From Sphingopyxis macrogoltabida (lineage in GTDB: Bacteria > Pseudomonadota > Alphaproteobacteria > Sphingomonadales > Sphingomonadaceae): a DNA stretch of 64,000 nt. Made by a program: the position numbers and the translations under genes. The notes beneath the pieces were generated by a model. That model searched no databases, was not told where the DNA came from, and was given only the letters and a program-made list of their open reading frames with translations. This document shows, piece by piece, positions 1 to 7,699 of this stretch. The DNA lies in the NCBI RefSeq assembly GCF_001314325.1, contig NZ_CP009429.1:4712501-4776500 (forward strand), in the 5' to 3' direction. Position 1 is the stretch's first letter. Each line of letters starts with the position of its first letter.

Positions 1-1212
1 GACGGGCTCGCCGCTGCGCAGGAAAGCGACCCACGCCGCCACCGCCGCCGCGAGCGAAGGGCAATGCACCCCGCGCTGTTGATGCCAGGCCAGCGTTTCG
101 AGCCAGCGCTGCGGAATCTTCTGGCTGCCATCCATCGCGATCTGGGCGAGGCGGTGGTCGAGCGCCGGATTGGCAAAGCGATCGAGCAACGCGTCGGCAT
201 AGGCGGACAGGTCCTGACCCGGCGCCGCGGCGATCGTCGGCGCTGCTTCTTCGCGCATCAGCCGTTCGATGACCGGGCGGATGTCGGGATCGGCGATCGC
301 CTGATGGACGAATATATGCCCCCGCCCGAGCCCGATATAGGCGAGCGCCGAATGGGCGCCGTTGAGCAGCCGCAGCTTTGCGGTTTCATAGGGTGCGACG
401 TCGGCGACCAGTTCGGCGCCGGCCTTTTCCCAGCGCGGGCGCGCGCCGGCGAAGTCATCCTCGATCACCCACTGGCTGAAACTTTCGGTGACGACCGCGC
501 CCTCGTCGCGGGCGCCGAGCGCGGTTTCGACGGCGGCGCGGTCGGCGTCGGTCGTGGCGGGAACGATCCGGTCGACCATCGTCGCGGGACAGGTGCATTC
601 GCCATCGAACCATGACGCGAGGCCGGGATGATAGGCGGCGAGATATTCGCGCATCAACCGGCGCAGCACCGCGCCGTTGCCGGCAAGATTGTCGCAACTG
701 AGCAGAGTGAGCCCGCCCAGCCCCGCCGCCTTGCGCGCCGCGAGCCCGGCCGCGACAAAGCGATAGAGGCTCGCCGCCCCGACTGCCGCCGCGAGGTCGA
801 GCGATCCGTCGGGGCGGCGCAAATAGCCTTTCTCGGTCACGGTAAGGCTGACGATATGCGTCGCGGGCGCAGCGATGGCGTCGATCACCGCCTGCGGATG
901 CTCCGCCGCAACGAGCGGTTTGCGCACCGCACCGATCAGGCGCAGCCGCGTGCCCGCAGCGCCGCGGGCGCTCACCGTATAGAGCCCGTCCTGCGGGCCG
1001 AGCTGCGCCGCGACATCGGGCGCGCGCAGCGACACGCCGATGATGCCCCAGTCGCGGTCGCCCGCATTCATCGCGTCGTCGGTATAGACCGCCTGATGCG
1101 CGCGGTGGAAGGCGCCGATGCCGAGATGGACGATCCCCGTCGCCTGCGCGTGCCGGTCATAGGCCGGGCGCTGCACCGCGGCGGGTAGCGGCGTATCGGG
1201 CGACAGTCTCAC
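1..1212 (-). CDS. uxuB: Mannitol dehydrogenase-family oxidoreductase, probable fructuronate/tagaturonate reductase (C-terminus beyond window)
   Basis: Partial: about 404 codons are present and the C-terminal part (roughly 80 residues by family size) lies beyond the left edge. I chose the GTG at 1212 because it overlaps the uxaC stop (GTGA) and gives the family N-terminus, with a Rossmann segment reading GIVHLGIGAFHRAHQAVY near residue 26. Members of this family reduce fructuronate or tagaturonate to mannonate or altronate with NAD(H). Lying directly after uxaC in a translationally coupled operon, fructuronate reduction is the most likely job, but substrate cannot be told from sequence. Cytoplasmic; probably controlled with the operon from the operator at 4766. 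Confidence 0.85.
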   Translation of the reverse strand, partial: MRLSPDTPLPAAVQRPAYDRHAQATGIVHLGIGAFHRAHQAVYTDDAMNAGDRDWGIIGVSLRAPDVAAQLGPQDGLYTVSARGAAGTRLRLIGAVRKPLVAAEHPQAVIDAIAAPATHIVSLTVTEKGYLRRPDGSLDLAAAVGAASLYRFVAAGLAARKAAGLGGLTLLSCDNLAGNGAVLRRLMREYLAAYHPGLASWFDGECTCPATMVDRIVPATTDADRAAVETALGARDEGAVVTESFSQWVIEDDFAGARPRWEKAGAELVADVAPYETAKLRLLNGAHSALAYIGLGRGHIFVHQAIADPDIRPVIERLMREEAAPTIAAAPGQDLSAYADALLDRFANPALDHRLAQIAMDGSQKIPQRWLETLAWHQQRGVHCPSLAAAVAAWVAFLRSGEPV

Positions 1213-2621
1213 AGCCGATATGCTTTTCTGGCGAGGTTACAGGCAAGGTCGGCCGCGAGTTCGGCGGCCTCCCATTCCTCCATACGATGTTCGGCGACGA
1301 GCCCGGCGAGGAAGCCGCAGTCGATCCGCCGCGCGACGTCGTGGCGCGCGGGGATCGACAGGAAGGCGCGCGTGTCGTCGTTGAAACCGACGGTGTTGTA
1401 GAATCCCGCCGTCTCGGTGACCTGCGCCCGGAAACGGCGCATCCCCTCCGGGCTGTCGTGGAACCACCAGGCCGGGCCGAGCCGCAGCGCCGGATAATGG
1501 CCGGCGAGCGGCGCGAGTTCGCGCGCATAGCTCGTCTCGTCGAGCGTGAAGAGGATGATCGTCAGCCCCGCCTCGTTGCCGTAGCGCGCGAGCAGAGGGC
1601 GCAGCGCATGGACATAGTCGGTGCGCATCGGAATATCGGCGCCCTTGTCGCGGCCATGGCGCACGAACAGCCCGGGGTTGTGGTTGCGGAAACTGCCGGG
1701 GTGGATCTGCATCACCAGCCCGTCGTCGAGGCTCATCCCCGCCATCACCGTCAGCATGTGCGCGCGGAACAGTTCGGCATCGGCGGCGCTGACATGGTCG
1801 CCAGTGACCCGCGCGAACAGCGCTTCGGCCTCGGCGTCCGACAGGTCGGCGGTCGCGGCGGTCGGATGCCCGTGATCGGTCGAGGTCGCGCCCATTTCGG
1901 CAAAAAAGGCGCGGCGGTTCCGGTGCGCGGCGAGATAGCCCGGATAGCTGAAGGCATCCTCGCCCGAGAGTTCGGAGAAGCGCCGGAGATTGTCGCCGAA
2001 ACCTTCGAACTCGGGATCGACGACAGGGTCCGGACGATAGGCGGTGATCACGCGCCCGCTCCATTCGCCGCTTTGGTTGGCGGTGCGGATCGCGGCGTGA
2101 TGATTGAGGGTGTCGAGCGGGCTTTCGGTGGTCGCGATCACCTCGATCCCGAAACGGTCGAACAGCGCGCGCGGGCGGAAGGCGTCGGCGCCCAACGCAT
2201 CGGTGATGCGGTCGTAATAATGGTCCGACGTCGCCGCATCGAACTGCTCGTCGAACCCGAACACCTCGGCAAACACCCAATCCATCCACATCCGCGTCGG
2301 GGTACCGCGGAAGAGGTGATAATGTTGCGCGAACAGCCGCCAGCTTTCGCGCGGGTTGGCGGACGGATTGCCGATGCCGAGCGCTTTGAGCGGCACGCCC
2401 TGCGAGTAGAGCATCCGGAAGATATAATGGTCGGGATGCAGCAGCAGTTCGGCGGCGTTGCCGAACGGCGCATTGTCCGCAAACCACGCCGGATCGGTGT
2501 GCCCGTGCGGGCTGATGATCGGCAGGTCGGCGACCGCCCCGTACAGCCGCCGGGCGATATCGCGCTGCCCCGGATCGGACGGAAACAGCCGGTCGGGATG
2601 CAGGATCAGCGGGGTCGTCAT
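1209..2621 (-). CDS. uxaC: Uronate (glucuronate/galacturonate) isomerase
   Basis: Encodes 470 aa, the usual UxaC size. UxaC interconverts glucuronate with fructuronate and galacturonate with tagaturonate, the first cytoplasmic step of hexuronate breakdown. The amidohydrolase-fold metal motif HGH lies at residues 39-41 within SPHGHTDP. The frame stays open further upstream, but the ATG at 2621 overlaps the transporter stop (ATGA) and starts MTTPLILHPDRLF, as the family does. It couples to the upstream transporter and to the downstream uxuB-like gene, so import, isomerisation and reduction are co-expressed. Confidence 0.95.
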   Translation of the reverse strand: MTTPLILHPDRLFPSDPGQRDIARRLYGAVADLPIISPHGHTDPAWFADNAPFGNAAELLLHPDHYIFRMLYSQGVPLKALGIGNPSANPRESWRLFAQHYHLFRGTPTRMWMDWVFAEVFGFDEQFDAATSDHYYDRITDALGADAFRPRALFDRFGIEVIATTESPLDTLNHHAAIRTANQSGEWSGRVITAYRPDPVVDPEFEGFGDNLRRFSELSGEDAFSYPGYLAAHRNRRAFFAEMGATSTDHGHPTAATADLSDAEAEALFARVTGDHVSAADAELFRAHMLTVMAGMSLDDGLVMQIHPGSFRNHNPGLFVRHGRDKGADIPMRTDYVHALRPLLARYGNEAGLTIILFTLDETSYARELAPLAGHYPALRLGPAWWFHDSPEGMRRFRAQVTETAGFYNTVGFNDDTRAFLSIPARHDVARRIDCGFLAGLVAEHRMEEWEAAELAADLACNLARKAYRL

Positions 2622-3922
2622 GCGCTTTCGACGCTGACCGGCGCGAGGCGCGGGCTGAGGAGGTGGATCGCCAGCACCGCCAGGAAATAGACGATCGTGC
2701 AGGCGGCGAAGATCACCGTGTAACTGCCCCCCGTCGCGTCGAGCGCGAGCCCGGTCGACTTCGCCATGATCATCCCGCCGACACCGCCCGCGAAACCGCC
2801 GAGCCCGATCACCGATCCGACCGCGCGTTTCGGGAACATGTCGGGCGGGATCGAGAGGATCGTCGACGAAAAGGCCTGATGCCCCGCGAGCGCGATGCCG
2901 ATCAGCACCACCGCGAGCCACATATTGTCGAGCCCCGAGACGAACAGCAACGGCAGCACACAGCAACCCGCGCCGAGCATCGTCGCCTTGCGCGCGAAAT
3001 TCACGCTGCGGCCGGTCTGGATCAGCTTCGACGATACCCAGCCGCCAAGGATGCTGCCGACGTCCGAGAGCAGGTACATGATGATCATCGGCAGCAATAC
3101 GACCTTGAGGTCGACGTCGTAGGTGGTGCTGAAATATTTGGGCAGCCAGAAGAGCATCAGGAACCAGACGGGATCGGTCAGGAACTTTCCGATCGCATAA
3201 GCCCATGCCTCACGCTTGGTGACGATGGCGCCCCAGCCGAGGCGCTCGACCGTTTCGGGCGGGTCATGCTCGATCCACGCAAGTTCCGCCTCGCTCACCT
3301 TCCCGCTTTCGCGCGGGTTGCTGTAGAGCCACAGCCAGAGCAGCAGCAGGATCATGCCGAAGGCACCGGTATAGATGAAGGTTTCGCGCCAGTCGAAGCC
3401 GAGCACGCGCATGAACAGCGCGATCGTCGGTGCGGTCAGGATGACGCCGATCGTCGTCGCACTGTTGACCCAGCCGATCGCATAGGCGCGTTCCTTTTGC
3501 GGAAACCACTCGCTCGCCGCGCGGACGACCGAGGGGAAATGCCCCGCCTCGCCGACGCCGAGGATGACGCGCGCCATCATGAAGGAGGCGACCGAGGAGG
3601 CGAAGCCGTGCGCGACATGGCCGACCGTCCAGATCGATATGGCGATCGCATAACCGACCTTGGGACCGAAACGGTCGATCAGCCAGCCCATCGCGAGGAA
3701 ACCGAGCGCATAGGCGGCCTGAAAGGCGGTGACGATGTTGCCATAATCATTTTCGGTCCACCCGAGCTCATCGCCGAGCGTCGGCGCGAGCAGGCCGAGC
3801 ATGGTGCGGTCGATGTAGTTGACCGTGGTCGCGGCGAACAGCACCCCGACGATCAGCCAGCGGTAACGTCCCGCCCGGGACGTCGGCGTTGCCGCCGCTT
3901 CGCCCGCACTTGCCTGTGCCAT
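2618..3922 (-). CDS. exuT: MFS hexuronate transporter, ExuT-like
   Basis: A 434-aa major facilitator superfamily permease of the anion:cation symporter type. Twelve hydrophobic segments are apparent. The first reads RWLIVGVLFAATTVNYIDR, with the NYIDR motif typical of hexuronate and glucarate transporters, followed by a loop-2/3 motif GWLIDRFGPK near residue 79. It should import glucuronate or galacturonate across the inner membrane. A GGGAGAG ribosome site precedes the ATG. It sits 20 bp after the hydratase gene and overlaps uxaC by 4 nt, firmly inside the uronate operon. Exact substrate is inferred from context. Confidence 0.88.
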   Translation of the reverse strand: MAQASAGEAAATPTSRAGRYRWLIVGVLFAATTVNYIDRTMLGLLAPTLGDELGWTENDYGNIVTAFQAAYALGFLAMGWLIDRFGPKVGYAIAISIWTVGHVAHGFASSVASFMMARVILGVGEAGHFPSVVRAASEWFPQKERAYAIGWVNSATTIGVILTAPTIALFMRVLGFDWRETFIYTGAFGMILLLLWLWLYSNPRESGKVSEAELAWIEHDPPETVERLGWGAIVTKREAWAYAIGKFLTDPVWFLMLFWLPKYFSTTYDVDLKVVLLPMIIMYLLSDVGSILGGWVSSKLIQTGRSVNFARKATMLGAGCCVLPLLFVSGLDNMWLAVVLIGIALAGHQAFSSTILSIPPDMFPKRAVGSVIGLGGFAGGVGGMIMAKSTGLALDATGGSYTVIFAACTIVYFLAVLAIHLLSPRLAPVSVESA

Positions 3923-3942
3923 GATTCTCTCCCGATTTTTCC

Positions 3943-4728
3943 TTAATCGCTAATCGTGCAGCCGACGCGGATTTTTCCGTCGAACAGCGCTTCCCCGCTT
4001 TGGCCGGGGCGAATTTCGTGGATGCCGGTGATCGCGCCCGCCGACAGCCACGTCCCGGGCGGGATCGCGATCCCGCGCGCGCGGAGGGTGCGGATCAGGA
4101 ACAGCGCCGATCCGAACGGTCCGTCGAGCATCGTTTCCATCGTCGCTGCGCCGACGGTTTCGCCGTCGATGGCGAACTCGACCGGCATGTGGATCAGGTC
4201 CCTGTCCTGCCAGCCGGCGAGCGGCGGCCCGAGCACCAGTCCCCTGTTGTTGCCGAAGTCCGAAGCGGTGACCGCAGGGCCGTGGCGGTTGATACCCTGA
4301 AAAGGCGAGCTGGCGATTTCGATGCCGGTCCGCACCTCGGCGACGCAGTCGCGCACCGACGCAATGTCATAATCATGGTCCGCGACCGTCCCGAAGCACA
4401 GCACGACTTCGGCTTCGGCCGCCGCGAAGCCGCCTGCATAGACGGGCATGGCGGGGCGGGCTCCACCGGCGTCCCCGACAATTTCGTCGGCGAAGATCGG
4501 CCCGGTCAGCCGGTTATCGCCATAGCGGCCGACGAGCTCGGCGGCGATGCGCCCGACCTTCCAGCCGCCGACGCGACGTCCGTCGAGCGCGATCGCCGCA
4601 TCCTGGATCGCATAGGCATCGGCCATCGTTTCGGGCATCGCGCCGGGATACAAGGTAAGCGGTGTCTTTTTTGCGCGCGCGGCGAGGAACGCTGCGGCGA
4701 TATTTTTCTGTTCGGTGGTCGCTGCCAT
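3943..4728 (-). CDS. Fumarylacetoacetate hydrolase / 2-keto-4-pentenoate hydratase family protein
   Basis: 261 aa. The longer open frame begins at 4785, but the ATG at 4728 (MAATTEQKNIAAAF) fits the family and leaves the operator at 4766 outside the gene. It resembles hydratases of the MhpD type, which act on 2-keto-4-pentenoates: GGWKVGR near residue 55, a central block GIEIASSPFQGINRHGP, and a C-terminal WLSAGAITGIHEIRPGQ segment. It is the first gene of the uronate operon, so the physiological substrate is probably a deoxy-keto sugar acid or a related by-product rather than an aromatic degradation product. That role is inference. Confidence 0.75.
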   Translation of the reverse strand: MAATTEQKNIAAAFLAARAKKTPLTLYPGAMPETMADAYAIQDAAIALDGRRVGGWKVGRIAAELVGRYGDNRLTGPIFADEIVGDAGGARPAMPVYAGGFAAAEAEVVLCFGTVADHDYDIASVRDCVAEVRTGIEIASSPFQGINRHGPAVTASDFGNNRGLVLGPPLAGWQDRDLIHMPVEFAIDGETVGAATMETMLDGPFGSALFLIRTLRARGIAIPPGTWLSAGAITGIHEIRPGQSGEALFDGKIRVGCTISD

Positions 4729-4765
4729 GGGCCTGCTTTTTCCTCTTCCGCGACGAGGCTTAAAA

Positions 4766-4777
4766 GACACCGGTGTC
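4766..4777. promoter_or_regulatory. Palindromic operator, probable LacI-family site
   Basis: GACACCGGTGTC is a perfect 12-bp palindrome in the divergent region between the uronate operon (ATG at 4728) and the lacI-type gene (ATG at 4906). Its core recurs at 10355, 10492 and 13350, each time upstream of uronate genes. A central CpG-type CCGG is typical of LacI-family operators. Binding by the neighbouring regulator is inference. Confidence 0.8.
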
Positions 4778-4905
4778 AAAAGCAAGCAAATAGCCGTTGT
4801 TGCGGTTGATTTTGCCCAACCGAGCGCCCATCAGGGAAGGGACAGGCCAAAGTGGTGGGAACGGTGCGGCGCGCCGGGCAAGGCCTGTGGAGGAAAGCTG
4901 GAGTC

Positions 4906-5949
4906 ATGGTGGGACAAGCGGGCGGCAAACAACCGACGATCAATGATGTGGCGGCGCTCGCCGGAGTATCGAAAAAAACCGTCAGCCGCGTCATCAACCG
5001 GTCCGAATTCATCAGCGAAAAGACCCGCAAAGCCGTTCAGGGTGCGATCGAGACGCTGGGCTTCGTCCCCAACCCGCAGGCGCGCGCGCTCGCCTTTCGC
5101 CGCAATTTCCTGATCGCGCTGCTCCACGATAACCCCAATGCGCAGACGGTACTCAATTTCCAGCAGGGCGTGCTCGACGCGATCAAGGACAGCGACCTCG
5201 CGCTGCTCGTCCGCCCGGTCGACCGGGGATCGGACCGGCTGCTCGACGACGTTCGCACCTTCCTCGAAAAACAGCGCCCGATCGGCGCGATGCTGCTGCC
5301 GCCGATTTCGGAGAATGACGATCTTGCCGCGCTCTGCGAAACCCTCGGCGTACGCTATGTCCGCGTCGGCTCGGCGCCGCTCGACGATCCGCAGCATTGC
5401 GTCTCGTCGAACGACCATGACGTCGTCAAGGAAGCGGTGCGGCGGCTTGTCGACCTTGGCCACCGCCGCATCGGGTTCGTACGCGGGCCCGAGGGCTTCC
5501 GTTCGGCGGCCGAGCGCGAAAAGGGCTTCCGCGAGGCGCTCGCCGACGCCGGACTGAGCCTTGCCGAAGAGCATTATGCGCCCGGCAATTACCGCTACGC
5601 CGCCGGCGTCGAGGCCGGCGAAAAATTGCTGGCGCTCGCCGAACCGCCGACCGCGATCTTCTGCTCGAACGACGAAATGGCGGCCGGCGTGATGAGCGTC
5701 GCGCATGGCAAGGGGATCGCGGTGCCGGGCGCGCTGTCGATCATCGGCTTCGACGATTCGCCGACCGCGACGCATATCTGGCCGGCGCTGAGCACGGTGC
5801 GCTGGCCGATCCGCCAGATGGGGGTGCGCGCGGCGCAGCTCCTTGTTCCCGACTTCCTCGGTGCGGGCGCCAAGGCCATCGACCCCGACCCCGCCGCGCT
5901 CACCTCGACCTTCGTCGAACGCCAGTCGGTCGCCCCGCCCGGGCGGTGA
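4906..5949 (+). CDS. LacI-family transcriptional regulator of uronate genes
   Basis: 347 aa from the ATG at 4906, which has a purine-rich AGGAAAGCTGGAG site in front; an upstream in-frame ATG at 4852 would add 18 atypical residues. The N-terminus is a LacI helix-turn-helix: TINDVAALAGVSKKTVSRVIN near residues 10-30, then a hinge FVPNPQARALA. The rest is a periplasmic-binding-protein-like effector domain ending in IIGFDDSPTATHIWPALSTV. It is divergent from the hydratase-exuT-uxaC-uxuB operon and very likely represses that operon, the TonB receptor operon and kduI-kduD-kdgK through the shared palindrome. The inducer is unknown, probably a uronate or KDG-like intermediate. Confidence 0.9.
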   Translation: MVGQAGGKQPTINDVAALAGVSKKTVSRVINRSEFISEKTRKAVQGAIETLGFVPNPQARALAFRRNFLIALLHDNPNAQTVLNFQQGVLDAIKDSDLALLVRPVDRGSDRLLDDVRTFLEKQRPIGAMLLPPISENDDLAALCETLGVRYVRVGSAPLDDPQHCVSSNDHDVVKEAVRRLVDLGHRRIGFVRGPEGFRSAAEREKGFREALADAGLSLAEEHYAPGNYRYAAGVEAGEKLLALAEPPTAIFCSNDEMAAGVMSVAHGKGIAVPGALSIIGFDDSPTATHIWPALSTVRWPIRQMGVRAAQLLVPDFLGAGAKAIDPDPAALTSTFVERQSVAPPGR

Positions 5950-5952
5950 GGA

Positions 5953-7632
5953 TCAGCGCCGCCGCGCCAGCTGATAATCGTAGAGCGAGGGTACCGCATC
6001 GACGGCCATGCCCGTCGCCTCGATATAGGGGGCGGGGTCGTAGCTGACCGTGATCCGGCGGTTCGCGTGCAGCCCGACGATCCGCTCGCCCGGCCCCTCG
6101 AGCCCGCTGACGATCGCAACCTCGGCGTCTGCCGGAACCGCGTCGGAGATCACCAGCCGCGCGTTCCACAGCGTGTTGTAAAGCCCGTGCCCCGGCTTCC
6201 AGTAAGGCGCGCCGCCGCCCATCCACAGCCGGTAGCGCCACGCGCCCTTGTCCTGCTTCGGGTCGATATGCAGCGTCACCTGATCGAACAGATTCTGGTG
6301 GTTCGATCCGCTATGCTGGTCGATCACGCCATCCTGCGCGACGGTCGAGCGAAGGAAGACCGAGCGCGTCGAGCGCGTGTTGACGCTGAGCGGGTGGATC
6401 ACCGGATTCTCGACCTTCAGATCCCGGACCAGCACATTGTGCACTGCGCCGACATGCACCGAATAATGCGCGGCGCGATCGCCCGTCGTCGTCACATCGG
6501 CGATCGTCAGGCTGGCGGCATTGTCGGTCAATATGCCGCTGTCCGACCGGTCGATGACGAGGTAGCGGACCCAGCCGTCGAAGACCCCGGTCATATAGAT
6601 GCCGTTATAGCCCTGTTCGAGGTGATGGCCGAACGCCGGCGCTGCGGGGAATTGCAGCCGCAGATTCTGGATGCCGACATGTTCGAGATGCCGCCAGTTC
6701 GCGAGCACTGCGGGCTGGTCGGCGCGCACGTCGTGGAGCAACGGATCGCCCAGCGTTACCGTCTTGCCGCGGATCGCCGCGATGCGCGTCGCCTGCACGA
6801 CTACGGGGCGGTCGGGCGACGACCAGTGATGCGATCCGATCGGCAGGTCGGTGTCGCCGTAGAGCGATTTCAATATCGCGCTCTTCGGACCGTCGACCGA
6901 AAACCATTGGAGCTGGACGACGTCGCCGGCCTTGAGCTTCGTAGCGTCGTCGACGGTGAGCGTGCGGCCGAACTGTTTTCCCGCGACGCCGCGCGCCAGC
7001 ACCGGGTCGCGCGCATCCTTGCTGCCGTCGTAGGAGACGGCGCGCGTCTTGTCGGGTCCGACGGTGATCATCCCGCCGGCCCAGCTGTATTCGGTGAACA
7101 GATAGTCGATGTTGTTCTCGGGCTCGACCTGATATTTCTTCTCGCGCACCAGATAGGCGCGCAGCTCGTCATAATCATGGCTGTTGTCGATGAGCTTCAG
7201 CGGCCGGGGAAACCAGAGTTCGCTGCCGCCGTTCCCGTCGCCGGCACCGTCGAGGACGATATCGCTGCGCGTGATGCGCAGCACCTCGGTGATCTGCGTC
7301 CGCCCCTTGGGAAAACGCAGCGTCACCTTGCCCTTGACCGCATTGGCCGCGGCGAGCGCGCGCAGCACCGCCTTCGTATCGTCGAGCCCGTCATCGGGGA
7401 TCGCGCCATGGTCGGTAACCTCGATGACCGTTCCCGCATCGGCGGGGAGCGGCGCGAGGCCGAAACCGTAGCCGGCGTAGGAGAAGTCGGGGAGCGGATT
7501 GGCCGCCATCGTCGCGGGGTCGGAGAGGATTTTGGGCGGGCTTGCCGGTTCGGCCTGCGCCGGCAAAGCCAGCAGCGCGCCGAGCGCAGCACCGAAAGCG
7601 AGGCGCGCGCGCCGATGACCCGATATCTTCAC
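5953..7632 (-). CDS. Exported right-handed beta-helix protein (pectate-lyase/GH28-like)
   Basis: 559 aa. I chose the GTG at 7632 because AGGAG lies 9 nt upstream and it opens directly with a signal peptide (KISGHRRARLAFGAALGALL, cut near ALPAQA-EP). The start of the mature fold, EVTDHGAIPDDGLDDTKAVL, is typical of the pectate lyase 3 / glycosyl hydrolase 28-related superfamily, and repeated short beta-strand turns with Asn/Asp follow. Probably a periplasmic or outer-membrane enzyme acting on a uronate-rich polysaccharide. It follows the TonB receptor gene in the same orientation, 67 bp apart, suggesting an operon. No lyase or hydrolase catalytic set can be assigned by eye, so the activity is open. 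Confidence 0.75.
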   Translation of the reverse strand: MKISGHRRARLAFGAALGALLALPAQAEPASPPKILSDPATMAANPLPDFSYAGYGFGLAPLPADAGTVIEVTDHGAIPDDGLDDTKAVLRALAAANAVKGKVTLRFPKGRTQITEVLRITRSDIVLDGAGDGNGGSELWFPRPLKLIDNSHDYDELRAYLVREKKYQVEPENNIDYLFTEYSWAGGMITVGPDKTRAVSYDGSKDARDPVLARGVAGKQFGRTLTVDDATKLKAGDVVQLQWFSVDGPKSAILKSLYGDTDLPIGSHHWSSPDRPVVVQATRIAAIRGKTVTLGDPLLHDVRADQPAVLANWRHLEHVGIQNLRLQFPAAPAFGHHLEQGYNGIYMTGVFDGWVRYLVIDRSDSGILTDNAASLTIADVTTTGDRAAHYSVHVGAVHNVLVRDLKVENPVIHPLSVNTRSTRSVFLRSTVAQDGVIDQHSGSNHQNLFDQVTLHIDPKQDKGAWRYRLWMGGGAPYWKPGHGLYNTLWNARLVISDAVPADAEVAIVSGLEGPGERIVGLHANRRITVSYDPAPYIEATGMAVDAVPSLYDYQLARRR

Positions 7633-7699
7633 TATCCAAATCTCCTGACGATCCGGTTCCGGTGGCGGCGTGGACGGCGGCCGCCACCGGAGTGGGGGA

